Assembly: GCA_009731375.1 (NCBI GenBank)
Contig: BJOX01000355.1
Coordinates: forward strand, 547,502 to 611,501
Direction of reading: 5' to 3'
Length of the DNA: 64,000 nt
Source: Paulinella micropora
Lineage: Eukaryota; Cercozoa; Imbricatea; Euglyphida
Translations under genes and position numbers: made by a program
The notes under the pieces: generated by a model
The model's input: the letters and a program-made list of their open reading frames with translations, nothing else
Database searches by the model: none
What the model was told of the DNA's origin: nothing
Shown here: piece by piece, positions 34,006 through 43,204 of the stretch
How positions within the stretch are numbered: the stretch's first letter is position 1
Layout: every line of letters begins with the position of its first letter

Positions 34006-34182
34006 ATGGGGAGACACAAAAAATATCTCACACCTGAGGACAAGCGAAAGGCTAACTCCGAAAAGGCTCTTGCATATTACAAGAGAAATAAGGACGAAAT
34101 TAATCAAAAGAGGAAGGAGCAATTAAAAGAACGAAATAGAAAACTTAAGGAATACGAAGAAATGAAGGCGAGAGGAGAGTAA
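34006..34182 (+). CDS. Small basic protein, 58 aa (YYKRNKDEI-type)
   Basis: It begins MGRHKKYLTPEDKRKANSEK and contains YYKRNKDEINQKRKEQLK, with Lys/Arg/Glu making up much of the rest. It is probably one long helix. A protein of the same style (AYYYKNQERIKLIRKQKYEK) opens viral segment 2 at 59949. Small YYxxNKxxI proteins recur in algal giant viruses and PLVs; nucleic-acid binding is likely but unproven. It stands just upstream of the DNA polymerase gene. Confidence 0.7.
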   Translation: MGRHKKYLTPEDKRKANSEKALAYYKRNKDEINQKRKEQLKERNRKLKEYEEMKARGE

Positions 34183-34326
34183 AACAAAAAACGAAAAACA
34201 AAAAATGATTTTTTTTTCTAAAAATTATGAATTTCATATTAAAGGTAAGACAATATAATATATATAAAAAAGTAAAACAATTTAATTTATTTCCATTATT
34301 TTTATATCCTCACTAATATAAAAGTA

Positions 34327-37300
34327 ATGCCACCACCATTACCACCAAGACCGACGAAGGAAAATGTAGAACTAGCGAAGGTAAGGGCGAATTTGAGGAA
34401 AACAGAAACCAGAGAAAACAAAAGGGAATTTAAAGTAGTAGAGTTAAAATCTAGGCGAGACAATAGATTAAACTCTCTTACATACGAGAAGCAAGGATTA
34501 GACATAAACTTTTATGATACTGATGCATTAGAGCGAGAGGTTCTAATTCCTATACTATTGGATGCGAAAAGAAATGGTATGACAGGAAATGCGGATGTTC
34601 ATATCACTATAACATACATAACAGACCACGAAGAATTAAATAGATATTATAAAAAGAAAACATTTAATTCTTTTCAAATAAAAAACTATGACGATTTTAT
34701 TGAAATGTTGAATGAGTTTAACATAAGCAATATTGAAGCATCTGGATTAGGTTATGACCGAATTATTGAATATGCTAAGGTAGTAGTAGTTCAAGAAAAC
34801 GGAGGCGGTTGTTATGAAGGAAGAAACAAATGTAAAAAAACAATATCTGATGAAAACATATTGATATCTCCCGCTAGCAAGAATAATAATTGTTTATTCT
34901 TTCTCTGTAAAGACCTTCTTAATATGCCACTTATTAACAGAAAAAGATGTAATGATATTAGAGAGAAATTCAATCTTTCTAATGATTGCCCCATACCATT
35001 CTCTACCGCCGTAAAAATCCTTAATACTTTGATAAAAGAAGGAAAGACATATGAAATAACAAACGCCTTAACAAGAGAAACTATAAGCACAAACAACATC
35101 GGAGAAGAAGCGGACATTATGATTTACTTAGAGAATAACCACTATTTTGGATTAACTAAAAGATATAAACAAAAATGCGAACAATGTTTAAAGAAATACA
35201 TCAAAAAGCACACTTGTAATCCAAAAATCATAAATTATGTGAATAGAGAAATATTAAAGAATGGAAAGAGACATTTAATAACGAAGGAGCATAAAGAAAA
35301 ATATAATAATAAAGACGAACTCCTTCATTACGACCTTGAAACTTTTAGAAATAACACACTTGCTGAAGGCTTTGATATTCACGACTGCTATATAGTCGGA
35401 TATACTCAAGGGACGGAAGGATTTAAATACTTTGCTGGTAAAGATAGTATTTCTAAATTTCTTGATACACTTCTAGAGAGAGGAAAGAAGTTAGCAGTTG
35501 AATGGGCAAACAAACAACCAGATATTCATAATCCAGTCAAGAAAGTAGCAGGAGTAAGAAAGAAAAGAAACAAAGATGAAGAACCGCCGATTTTATATGT
35601 GAATGGATTTAATGGAGCGAACTTTGACCACTACTTCATTAAACAGGAATTAATAAGAAGAGGCATTAAACCAAAATCACATATGATTAATAACGGCTCA
35701 ATAATCTCTTTACAATTTGAAAATATTAAAATGTGGGATATGTGTAAGCATACTCAGGGAACTCTAAAAGAAAACTTAGAAAATATGAAATGTAAAACTC
35801 TTAAAGGAGATTTTGACCACGACCAAGCCACAGAATGGGAAAAAATGAGCGAAGAATTAAGAAATAAGTGTCTTGAATATTTGAAGTGTGATGTTATGGG
35901 GTTAAAAGAGTTATATGACAAAATAAACACAGAGATATTTGAAAAACACTCAGTGAATTTAACTTCATACATTTCAACTTCAAGCCTTGCTTTCAATATC
36001 TGGAAGAAAATGATTGATGGTAAGCACGATGTAAGGCTTCCAACTATTGAACAAGAAAAGTCATTTAGAAAAGCGGTTATCGGAGCAAGAACATATCCAA
36101 GCAAAAAAAGATTTGTTTCAAAACAATACAAGGACTACTTAGCGGGAAAAATCACATTTGACGAATTAACCGATTATTTAGTTGATGCGGATGTCGTATC
36201 TTTATACCCAACAGCGATGCTTAATTTATTTATGGTTGGAGAAATTAAACAGGCTATCGCACCATTTGATTATAATAATCTTCCAATCGGTATTTACAAT
36301 GTTGATTATATCTCACCAAAAGACATATTACATTCAAGAATAGGACAGAGAAATAAAATGGGCTCATTAAAGTGGAATTTAGCGGATATGAAAGACCAAT
36401 GGCTCACAAGTGTTGATATTGAAGATATGATTAAGGAAGGCTACGATATAACAATTCATAAAGGCTACTATACAGAGGAGGCCGAACCAGTTTTCAAAGA
36501 ATACATACTGGAAATGTTTAAGGCGAAAGAAAATAGCGAAAAAGGCACACCGCAATATTTACTAGCCAAACTATTTATGAATTCGTTATACGGAAAAATG
36601 ATACAGCGACCTATCCCAACAGAAGCAGAATATATTAAATCAAATGAGGAGTATTGGAAATTTTGGACGAAAAACTATATATCTGATGTGGTTGAATTCA
36701 AAGATAAAGACGGAAACAAACTATGGCACGTATCTGGAATACCTAGAAATGAAGTAATAATTGAAGAGAGTATTACAAAGCCTTCTCATTACGGGGCTTT
36801 CATTCTAGCATATAGCAGGCGAATTATGTATAACTACATAAAAGAGGCTAATCCAAATAAAGACATAGAGGCTGATTTCTATTACACCGATACTGATAGT
36901 CTAGTGTTGCATGTTAGGTTCGCCAAACTAATCAAAAGGCTTGGTGATAAATCTCTCGGAGGAATAACGGATGACTTAGGAGATTGCTGTAAGATAATAA
37001 GAGGAATATGGATTGCTCCTAAATTGTATATGTTAGAATTTACAACGAATGAAGCATTTCTCCCTTACCTTACTAAGAATGACTTGAAACATAAAGACAA
37101 AGGAGTTCATATAATTGAATGCTACGAAAACGATGGAGTAAAAAAGAGATACTACCACCTTAGAGGTAAGGGGTTGAATTCAAAGGGGTTAAATCCAGAA
37201 GTATATGAAAAGATGGATTTAGGCGAAAGCATTGAAAATGTTAGAGATTTTCAAATGAAGAAAATTCATTTATCACGAAATAGCAAACAGCAAAACATTA

Positions 37301-37413
37301 ACCATTTCAGCATAGTTCATACTACAAACATAAAAAAGAAAGTTAATGATAATAAATGGGGCGGACGTGAGTTTATCAACAAAAATGATAGTATCCCTAA
37401 CGGATATCAATGA
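34327..37413 (+). CDS. Protein-primed family B DNA polymerase with OTU-like N-terminal region
   Basis: 1028 residues, intact. Exonuclease motifs: Exo I HYDLETF (D336, E338), Exo II NGANFDHY (D434), Exo III YLKCDVMGL. Polymerase motifs: A DVVSLYP (622-628), B KLFMNSLYGK (748-757), C YTDTDS (D855, D857), followed by APKLYMLEF. This set, with the DxxSLYP/NSLYG/DTD spelling, is that of protein-primed PolB of polintons, virophages and adenoviruses. These copy linear genomes from a terminal protein. The N-terminal 330 residues include KNNNCLFFLC (C189) and ENNHYFGL (H272), spaced like the Cys and His of an OTU cysteine protease. A possible zinc site, CEQCLKKYIKKHTC, follows. The ATG at 34327 is preceded by a TATA-rich stretch. 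It is the only polymerase in the segment. Confidence 0.92.
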   Translation: MPPPLPPRPTKENVELAKVRANLRKTETRENKREFKVVELKSRRDNRLNSLTYEKQGLDINFYDTDALEREVLIPILLDAKRNGMTGNADVHITITYITDHEELNRYYKKKTFNSFQIKNYDDFIEMLNEFNISNIEASGLGYDRIIEYAKVVVVQENGGGCYEGRNKCKKTISDENILISPASKNNNCLFFLCKDLLNMPLINRKRCNDIREKFNLSNDCPIPFSTAVKILNTLIKEGKTYEITNALTRETISTNNIGEEADIMIYLENNHYFGLTKRYKQKCEQCLKKYIKKHTCNPKIINYVNREILKNGKRHLITKEHKEKYNNKDELLHYDLETFRNNTLAEGFDIHDCYIVGYTQGTEGFKYFAGKDSISKFLDTLLERGKKLAVEWANKQPDIHNPVKKVAGVRKKRNKDEEPPILYVNGFNGANFDHYFIKQELIRRGIKPKSHMINNGSIISLQFENIKMWDMCKHTQGTLKENLENMKCKTLKGDFDHDQATEWEKMSEELRNKCLEYLKCDVMGLKELYDKINTEIFEKHSVNLTSYISTSSLAFNIWKKMIDGKHDVRLPTIEQEKSFRKAVIGARTYPSKKRFVSKQYKDYLAGKITFDELTDYLVDADVVSLYPTAMLNLFMVGEIKQAIAPFDYNNLPIGIYNVDYISPKDILHSRIGQRNKMGSLKWNLADMKDQWLTSVDIEDMIKEGYDITIHKGYYTEEAEPVFKEYILEMFKAKENSEKGTPQYLLAKLFMNSLYGKMIQRPIPTEAEYIKSNEEYWKFWTKNYISDVVEFKDKDGNKLWHVSGIPRNEVIIEESITKPSHYGAFILAYSRRIMYNYIKEANPNKDIEADFYYTDTDSLVLHVRFAKLIKRLGDKSLGGITDDLGDCCKIIRGIWIAPKLYMLEFTTNEAFLPYLTKNDLKHKDKGVHIIECYENDGVKKRYYHLRGKGLNSKGLNPEVYEKMDLGESIENVRDFQMKKIHLSRNSKQQNINHFSIVHTTNIKKKVNDNKWGGREFINKNDSIPNGYQ

Positions 37414-37520
37414 TATTTATCAACTACACTTTCATTCGTTTCACTCATTCTCGTTTGTTGATAAACATCGATGTTTTAGAATAAGCGGGAGTGAAACGAG
37501 AGCGCAATTCTAAAATATTA
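37411..37520. terminator. Double-hairpin island 1, after the polymerase gene
   Basis: Hairpin 1 has arms TTTATCAAC (37416-37424) and GTTGATAAA (37457-37465). Hairpin 2 has arms TTTTAGAAT (37474-37482) and ATTCTAAAA (37507-37515). Between them is the 14-bp perfect palindrome AAACATCGATGTTT (37463-37476), overlapping both. It begins at the polymerase stop codon. Two further islands of the same plan lie at 40.44 and 43.21 kb, each at a gene 3' end. A transcription-termination or mRNA 3'-end role, as with mimivirus and virophage hairpins, is my inference; a recombination role is possible. Confidence 0.65.
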
Positions 37521-37566
37521 ATTAAATAATTAATTTTTTATTTTTTATATCCTATAGTATATACTA

Positions 37567-37851
37567 ATGTCTCTCAAGTCTCTCGCGGAAAAATTTGAAA
37601 AACTTTCAATTAATAATAAAACATTTACTTTGGATGATATCAAGCAAGTTATTGATGGGCATGTAAGTGAATATAAATCTGAAAGTAAAAAACTTCAAGA
37701 ACAAGGATCGCTACCTATTGGAAAATATAAGGGGAAGTCCGTTGCCGATGTCGCTGTATTTGACAAGCAATACTTAATATGGTTGAACAAGCAACCGATG
37801 ATGGTAAACTATCCAGAACTCAAAAAAGAAATTGTTAAATATATTCTATAA
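37567..37851 (+). CDS. Small protein with ExoX-C-like domain, 94 aa
   Basis: The N-terminal half is a probable helix (LKSLAEKFEKLSINNK, DDIKQVIDGHVSEYK). The C-terminal half reads LPIGKYKGKSVADVAVFDKQ, YLIWLNKQP. This matches the G-K-Y-K-G-x-x-[IV]-x-[DE][IV]-A-x-x-D-x-x-Y-L-x-W-L signature of the ExoX-like C-terminal domain, often attached to nucleases or found alone in viruses. The same domain ends the protein at 38661. It is preceded by an A/T-rich promoter with ATAGTATATACTA. Its stop is 1 bp from the stop of the converging nuclease gene. Confidence 0.7.
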   Translation: MSLKSLAEKFEKLSINNKTFTLDDIKQVIDGHVSEYKSESKKLQEQGSLPIGKYKGKSVADVAVFDKQYLIWLNKQPMMVNYPELKKEIVKYIL

Positions 37852-37852
37852 A

Positions 37853-38608
37853 TCACCCTACATTCTCCTTTAAATTAGTCCCTTGGACAATTGTCGGTAG
37901 CACCATATCCCTATCTCGGACATGTCCGAGATTTACACGTCGGAGATTACCGACTAAATTTATTTCTTTTTTTATTATTCTTAATATTGCCTTTTCTCTA
38001 TGAAAATTGTTAAATTGTGTATAGTGTGGCTCTTTTAGAATTTCCCTAAAGTCTTCTCTTTCTTCTATTTCTACATTACGATAATTTAGTTTATTCTCTT
38101 CTAAATATCGGTCTGTAATTTCTTTAAACTTTATTTTTTCAAAGTGATGGTCAACATGAACGTTTTTTCTATCGTGTATTTCTTTTGTTATTTCACATAT
38201 ATATTTCGGCTCAATGAAAATGTCTATTACCATTCTATTTAAATATTCTTCTATTTGATTTTTTATAGTATTTCTACACGCATCATTAAATTTGGTCTTG
38301 GTGTATCTCATCATTTGTTTCTCTTTATTTACCCCAATGTAATTAATACAATTATACCACGAAAATGCTTTTTCTCCTATACGAAAGTGCTTACTACCAT
38401 ATCCATTATTTTCAACATCAATTTCACAATTTATCAAATGTTCAAATTTCGTCTTATAATCAGGATGATTAATTATAATACCCTTAATAAAATTACTATC
38501 AATTTCATTTAACTTTTCATTGTGCTTATATTTGCTGACAATATTTCTTATATATACTATTATTTCTTTCTTTGTTTTAAACATTACTCCGCTTAGTATA
38601 TACAACAT
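37853..38608 (-). CDS. DUF3223-type protein with HNH-like endonuclease region, 251 aa
   Basis: The N-terminal part (FKTKKEIIVYIRNIVSKY, IIINHPDYKTKFEH, GSKHFRIGEKAFSWYNCI) matches DUF3223, with the conserved HP and F-S-[WY]-x-x-C-I. The C-terminal part carries HVDHHF (151-156), FKEITDRYLEEN and NFHREKAILR (201-210). This is the D-H ... N/H pattern of the HNH-like nucleases joined to DUF3223 in phages and large DNA viruses. It may cut DNA during replication or recombination, or it may be a homing-type gene. It is the only minus-strand gene in the left half and lies between two ExoX-C-like genes. Its start is 52 bp from the divergent start at 38661, so the two share a promoter region. Confidence 0.65.
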   Translation of the reverse strand: MLYILSGVMFKTKKEIIVYIRNIVSKYKHNEKLNEIDSNFIKGIIINHPDYKTKFEHLINCEIDVENNGYGSKHFRIGEKAFSWYNCINYIGVNKEKQMMRYTKTKFNDACRNTIKNQIEEYLNRMVIDIFIEPKYICEITKEIHDRKNVHVDHHFEKIKFKEITDRYLEENKLNYRNVEIEEREDFREILKEPHYTQFNNFHREKAILRIIKKEINLVGNLRRVNLGHVRDRDMVLPTIVQGTNLKENVG

Positions 38609-38660
38609 ACTATATACTCTTAAATAAAATTAATAAAAAAATAATATTAATAGTATATCA

Positions 38661-39122
38661 ATGACAGACCTAAGCACAAAGCAGGACTACTTGAATGAAA
38701 TTGAAAAATGGAACCTTGACAGCGAAGTTAAGAAACCCACTATTAAATGGACTAAACCCGACATTGTATCTTTCTATGAGCAATATAAACCCTATGTTGA
38801 TTTAGAACAAAATCAACATTATGATAATGTGAAAGTAGTTATTCCGTTAGAGGAGACATTGACGAAAATGATGGAGGAAGAAAGCACTCCTTTTACGACT
38901 GCAGATTTAAAAGAGACTGGAATTACAGAGATTAAAATGAATGTCGGCGAAGAAATAACAAAGAAAGAAGAACAACAACACGAAGCAGACATTTATCTTC
39001 AATATGGTAAGTATAAAAAAATGAAAATTGAAGATGTTGCTAAGATTGATAAACCATACCTTGAATATTTAATTCAAGACCCTTATTTTAATAACAAAGA
39101 TGCGGTAAAAAAATATTTATAA
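38661..39122 (+). CDS. STKQ/GITEIK protein with C-terminal ExoX-C-like domain, 153 aa
   Basis: Three parts. An N-terminal STKQDYLNEIEKW...KWTKPDIVSFYEQYKP resembles a SAP/HeH-like small helical unit. The middle KETGITEIKMNVGEEITKKE is nearly identical in a gene of viral segment 2 (63365). The C-terminal YGKYKKMKIEDVAKIDKPYL, EYLIQDP is the ExoX-C-like signature. Function unknown; DNA binding is plausible from the first part. It converges on the virion protein gene at 39157, with 34 bp between the stops. Confidence 0.7.
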   Translation: MTDLSTKQDYLNEIEKWNLDSEVKKPTIKWTKPDIVSFYEQYKPYVDLEQNQHYDNVKVVIPLEETLTKMMEEESTPFTTADLKETGITEIKMNVGEEITKKEEQQHEADIYLQYGKYKKMKIEDVAKIDKPYLEYLIQDPYFNNKDAVKKYL

Positions 39123-39156
39123 TATCCACATCGCTTTTCATTAATTTTTTTTTGCT

Positions 39157-40392
39157 TCAATGATCCTCAATAAAGTTCGCGATAACATTAATATTGCTAC
39201 CAGCACCTGCCGACACAGCCTTCTGTGTGAATGTCAAAACATCGTTCGGTGTTAATTGAATATCGTAAGTTCTGAGATTAATCTGTTGAGTTGAGGCGGC
39301 ATTTACATAAATCTTAAAAATTGTCGTTCCGTTGGCGATAGCGGTTGCTTTTGTGTCTGTATCTACGATTGAAGTTGTGGCATCAACATCAGCAAAACCA
39401 GCCCCTGTTAGTGTCCCATTCAATACCATTCTGACGACATTTGACTTAGTATCTTCATTTGTAATACTTACCAAGGAAGGAAAGACATTTGAATAGTTGG
39501 TGAGGCTATTATTGAATAGTGCTTTATTCCTGATACTTAAAATGGGGCTTTCAGTGGTGCTCGTTTTTTCGTCTCCTTCCGCAGTATTTGTAATACTTGT
39601 ATTAATAGTATTTGACCCCTCAACGAATAAACTAGCACTCGCCGTTTTCAAACTTTGTATTCCTACATCAGCATCATTTTTCATACGAGCAACGAATGGT
39701 AGAGTTGTATTTCTCAGACTGACACCCGTGTTGGCATTCGCATACTTAATCATATGGACTAACTGGAATTCGCCTGTATTTGGATTTTCAATAGAAAAAT
39801 TAATAGCACCAAAGCCCAAGTATTGAAATTGAATTTGAAATACATTTCCCTTTGTCCAATCCAAGAGTGGCATATCTCCTGTTCCATCACAGGGGTCTTC
39901 CCAGTTTGCTTGTTGAATATATGAAACAACACCTCCTTTCGCGTGTGCTATACAGAAACCCGACACACCATCCTTATAAAAGTAGAAACCATTTTGTAGA
40001 TTATTATCGCCAATACCAATAAATGATACATAATCCTTAGTTTCATCTGTCGTCCATAAGGCAGTGAAGCGGGCTAAAACTCCCATACCAGTTCTGTATT
40101 TTATTTTTCTTTTGCTTTCCATAATGGCATTTGAAGTAATATCTGCGGTTGTTTTTAATTCCGCCATATTATTTAAAAATGACACGCTAGACTTTGTTTC
40201 TGTTTTCGTCCATACCCTCGTATTAATGGTATATGGAAAGATTTCTTGTAATACTGGTGTTAATGAACTGGTTAATGATTCACCAAAGGCAGTTTTCATA
40301 TTTTGACCACCTACATATCCATCATATCCGACTTTGACATTTACGAAGTCTCCGACTGGATTTTGTGCGATTAAATTTCTCTGGTGGGGCAT
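39157..40392 (-). CDS. Putative virion surface/fibre protein, 411 aa
   Basis: The central region contains VSFIGIGDNNLQNGFYFYKD, SGFCIAHAKGG, TKGNVFQIQFQYLGFGAINF, SIENPNTGEF and LVHMIKYANANTGVSL. The QIQFQ-[WY]-LGFGAI-x-F-x-IE core is, to my recollection, shared by PLV, algal-virus and some phage structural proteins. The rest is rich in Thr, Asn, Ser and beta-prone residues, as in attachment proteins. The first codon (MPHQRNLIAQNPVG) is set by a late promoter-like motif 9-25 bp upstream. It lies with the capsid genes and in the same direction. Assignment to fibre, penton base or decoration protein is not possible by eye. Confidence 0.6.
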   Translation of the reverse strand: MPHQRNLIAQNPVGDFVNVKVGYDGYVGGQNMKTAFGESLTSSLTPVLQEIFPYTINTRVWTKTETKSSVSFLNNMAELKTTADITSNAIMESKRKIKYRTGMGVLARFTALWTTDETKDYVSFIGIGDNNLQNGFYFYKDGVSGFCIAHAKGGVVSYIQQANWEDPCDGTGDMPLLDWTKGNVFQIQFQYLGFGAINFSIENPNTGEFQLVHMIKYANANTGVSLRNTTLPFVARMKNDADVGIQSLKTASASLFVEGSNTINTSITNTAEGDEKTSTTESPILSIRNKALFNNSLTNYSNVFPSLVSITNEDTKSNVVRMVLNGTLTGAGFADVDATTSIVDTDTKATAIANGTTIFKIYVNAASTQQINLRTYDIQLTPNDVLTFTQKAVSAGAGSNINVIANFIEDH

Positions 40393-40400
40393 TGTAGGGC

Positions 40401-40417
40401 TATATTATCAAAAAAAT
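40401..40417 (-). promoter_or_regulatory. Late promoter-like motif before the 411-aa virion gene
   Basis: The minus strand reads ATTTTTTTGATAATATA just before the ATG at 40392. The same 17 bases lie just before the protease gene (45009-45025), and a close variant lies upstream of the major capsid gene. Confidence 0.5.
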
Positions 40418-40436
40418 AAATTAACTATAGAAAATT

Positions 40437-40556
40437 AATTGATATTTATCAACTTCACTCCTATCTGGCTAATCGCCAGATTTCCCGTTTGTTGATAAAC
40501 ATCGATGTTTGAAAAACACACGAAAGCGAAGCGAAAGTGTGGATTTTCAAATATCA
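40437..40556. terminator. Double-hairpin island 2, after the major capsid gene
   Basis: Hairpin 1 has outer arms TTTATCAAC (40445-40453) and GTTGATAAA (40491-40499) and an inner stem TCTGGC/GCCAGA (40464-40469, 40475-40480) with loop TAATC. The centre is AAACATCGATGTTT (40497-40510), identical to island 1. Hairpin 2 has arms TTTGAAAA (40508-40515) and TTTTCAAA (40544-40551), with inner CACAC/GTGTG (40517-40521, 40537-40541). It overlaps the capsid stop codon. Confidence 0.65.
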
Positions 40557-42259
40557 ACTAATTGTAATCATATTTGCCTTAACCTGAACCTCCCGCTGAG
40601 TGATTGCCACGGTGTAGTTGTTAAGAGCAGTTCCCGCATTAGTGCCAATAAACTCCCATCGTCGCTCAGTATCAAGACTTAAACCGCTGATTTCATTTTG
40701 GTCTTTGCTCCATAGCGGGCGAGTATTATCCCAAGCATCAACCCAGAACCAATTGTATTTATACACATCGTTATTCAACAAGGCCGACCCCTCAATCTTT
40801 GGCTTCAGGTACATGTAGTCTTCTTCAGAGGCGCAGTCAATGTTAAACTCTTGCTGTCGTGCTCCGTCTAGAGTAGTGTATAAAGTAGCGATCTTTGCTG
40901 CTGTGCGATTATCATGGTCATAAGCAGTGTTCTTCCTTTCTTCGGTGTTAAAAACTGAGTGATAAATCTTCTTCAAACGGCGACCATGGCCTCTGTCAAA
41001 TCGCATAATAATATTTTGGGTTGTGGTTGCTCCAATTGAATTCTTATAAACATAGGGATAATCGATATTGAAGTTCATACCTTCGGGGCTAGCAATCTTC
41101 TGTTGAATTGATTGAATGACATCAGGGTTTGTTTCAACAGCGAGAAACAAGTTAAGATTGGTAACATCAGCAGATACAGCCATAGGCAGTGTAGCATTTA
41201 GTGCGGCAAGATAAGCAGTGCTAANNNNNNNNNNATAATAATGTTTTGGGATGTGCTTACTCCAAATGTATTCTTATAAACATAAGGATAATCAATGTTG
41301 AAGCTCATACCTTCAGGGCTAGCAATCTTCTGTTGAATCGATTGAATGACATCGGGGTTAGTTTCAACAGCAAGAAACAAGGCAAGATCAGTGACATCGG
41401 CAGATACAGCCATAGCAGCACTACCAACATTCGCAGTGCTAATAGCAGTAGCAGCACCATTCGTCACCGTATAACCAGTTCTGTCAGTAGCACTCCACAC
41501 AATTCGCATAGTCAAAATCTCTGGAAACATAATAGTCTTATCGAGTGCGAAAATAGTGTTAATAAGCATACCCAATGGAATTTTCACATTAATAGCCAAA
41601 GCGGCATTCGCTCCACTTCCAACAAGATACTTCGCCTCATTGTAATTAACATTTACGGCCGACAAAGCTCCAACACCAGTCGTCAAAGCAGCATCATCAT
41701 GACGACGAGCAGAAATCACTGGCTCACGCAATAGAGCGAGAGTTCGTGCTGCTACGTTATCAGCAAGATCCGTCATCGCACGAAAGTCGGTTCTAATTGC
41801 TTCAGTAGCACTAATGTTAATCAATCCGTTAGCATTACACTTTTGGAGCATACACCCCCAACCACTAGCATCACCGTGGTTAGGAAGGTCAAGGAAATCC
41901 TTCAAACTCATTTCTGGTTTCCAAAGCATTTTAGTCACATTTCTAAGATTGTTAAGGTCGCACAGATAAACACCGCTACGGGTCTGAAGTTGTATCTGGC
42001 TAATTTGTGAAAGGCAGTCCATAAAAATTCTAGTATAAGTGTTGGCAGGAGCCGCTCTCATAGTATAAGTAAAACTCAAATAAGACCGAGCGAGATTAAA
42101 AGGTCGGCTAATAAGGTCAAAACTTCGTTCTTGTCCGCCAGCAGTGGTGACTTCAAATGAAGCAGAGCCCTCACGTGGGGCAAGCTTGTTTAAACGATAC
42201 GAAGCACTGATATAATCAGTCTTACTGAAGTCCAATTCTCCTCCGTGTTGAGTTGGCAT
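40554..42259 (-). CDS. Major capsid protein (PLV type), interrupted by a 10-N gap over a duplicated overlap
   Basis: Two pieces. The N-terminal piece, from ATG at 42259, begins with HGGELDFSKTDYISASYRLN and ends at the gap (41225-41234). The C-terminal piece ends at 40554. About 60 residues are present on both sides of the gap in slightly different form (LFLAVETNPDVIQSIQQKIA; SPEGMSFNIDYPYVYKN against SPEGMNFNIDYPYVYKN). So the gap joins two overlapping but divergent contigs, and the real gene is a single frame of roughly 500 codons. Features such as RSYLSFTYTM, WKPEMSLKDFLDLPNHGDAS, KIPLGMLINTIFALDKTIMF and YNWFWVDAWDNTRPLW fit the double-jelly-roll capsid of PLVs. It forms the icosahedral shell. 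It follows the minor capsid gene in the same direction. Confidence 0.8.
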
Positions 42260-42304
42260 TTTTTTTTTGATTTTTTGAAGTAGTTGTCTCCGCGACGCTC
42301 TAAA

Positions 42305-42322
42305 TATATTATAGAAAAAAAT
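42305..42322 (-). promoter_or_regulatory. Late promoter-like motif upstream of the major capsid gene
   Basis: The minus strand reads ATTTTTTCTATAATATA, differing from the motif before the 411-aa and protease genes mainly at two bases in its middle. It lies about 45 bp before the ATG at 42259, farther than in the other two genes. Confidence 0.4.
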
Positions 42323-42352
42323 AAATAATTCAGAAATTAAATATTGATTACC

Positions 42353-43203
42353 CTACCTTGATTTCAACAAATTGAAAAATGATGTAAATAAATTAAAATA
42401 ATTAGTCTCTCTATAAATTAATAATGTCATAACTACTCCCAAACCATTAAGATTAATTGCTTGGTCGTTTTCGTCTGTAAGATAANNNNNNNNNNAGTTA
42501 AGTAAAACCTAAATACATTATTTGAACTGGTGGATAATTTCTTACCATACTCAGAACCGCTTCCGTCGTATATAACGGCTCCAAATGGTATTTCGTTGGC
42601 AGTATATATTTCTTGTAGCACGTGATTATCACCTTCACCAACTAAGTCCGATTGAAGATATAGAGTTTTTTCGCCAGTTAGNNNNNNNNNNGCAGTTAAA
42701 ATAATTACATTTGGTGATTTAATAAAATCATTTGCAAAGAAATATGTGAAATTTATATCAAACCCCATTACTTCGTGAATACGGGTATCACCATCAAATA
42801 TAAACCGCGGTTGAATACCTTTATTCTCTGACACACTGAATGTTAATTTGCAATCTTCTGGTTCTATGTTGGTATTATTACTGGATACAACATAAGTATA
42901 ATTATTAGGGCTGTCTGCGGTTAGCACCTCCGACAACTTATTTTTTAGATTGTTCATTGTGTAGTTTCCCTCAGGTATCGTAATTAAAGCCTCATACCCG
43001 TCTTCGCTAAGAGTAAAAGTATTGTATGGTGAAGCCACAGAGTAATACGACTTCGGCACATAAATATGAAGTATTTTACAATGTGTGGGATTGTCCAGTG
43101 ATTTTAAGTTTATTTCGTGTGTAAAGTCGCTATCTGTGCCTGTTATCCTGTTTTTACTATTGACATAATAGATACCAGAACTTCTTCCTCCCTTATACTC
43201 CAT
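42353..43203 (-). CDS. Minor capsid / penton protein (PLV type) with two 10-N gaps
   Basis: It starts with ATG at 43203. Signatures are SGIYYVNSKNRITGTDSDFT, LHIYVPKSYYSVASPYNTFT, ITIPEGNYTMNNLKNKLSEV, LTFSVSENKG and VLQEIYTANEIPFGAVIYDG. This is the PLV/virophage minor capsid (penton, single jelly roll) that fills the vertices. Gaps sit at 42682-42691 and 42486-42495. After the second gap the sequence read in the next frame continues the protein (YLTDENDQAINLNGLGVVMT) and ends at a TAG at 42353-42355. The frame shift there is therefore an effect of the arbitrary gap length, and the true end is 42353, not the earlier stop at 42433. Short overlaps (LT, YLT) flank both gaps. Confidence 0.8.
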
Positions 43204-43204
43204 G

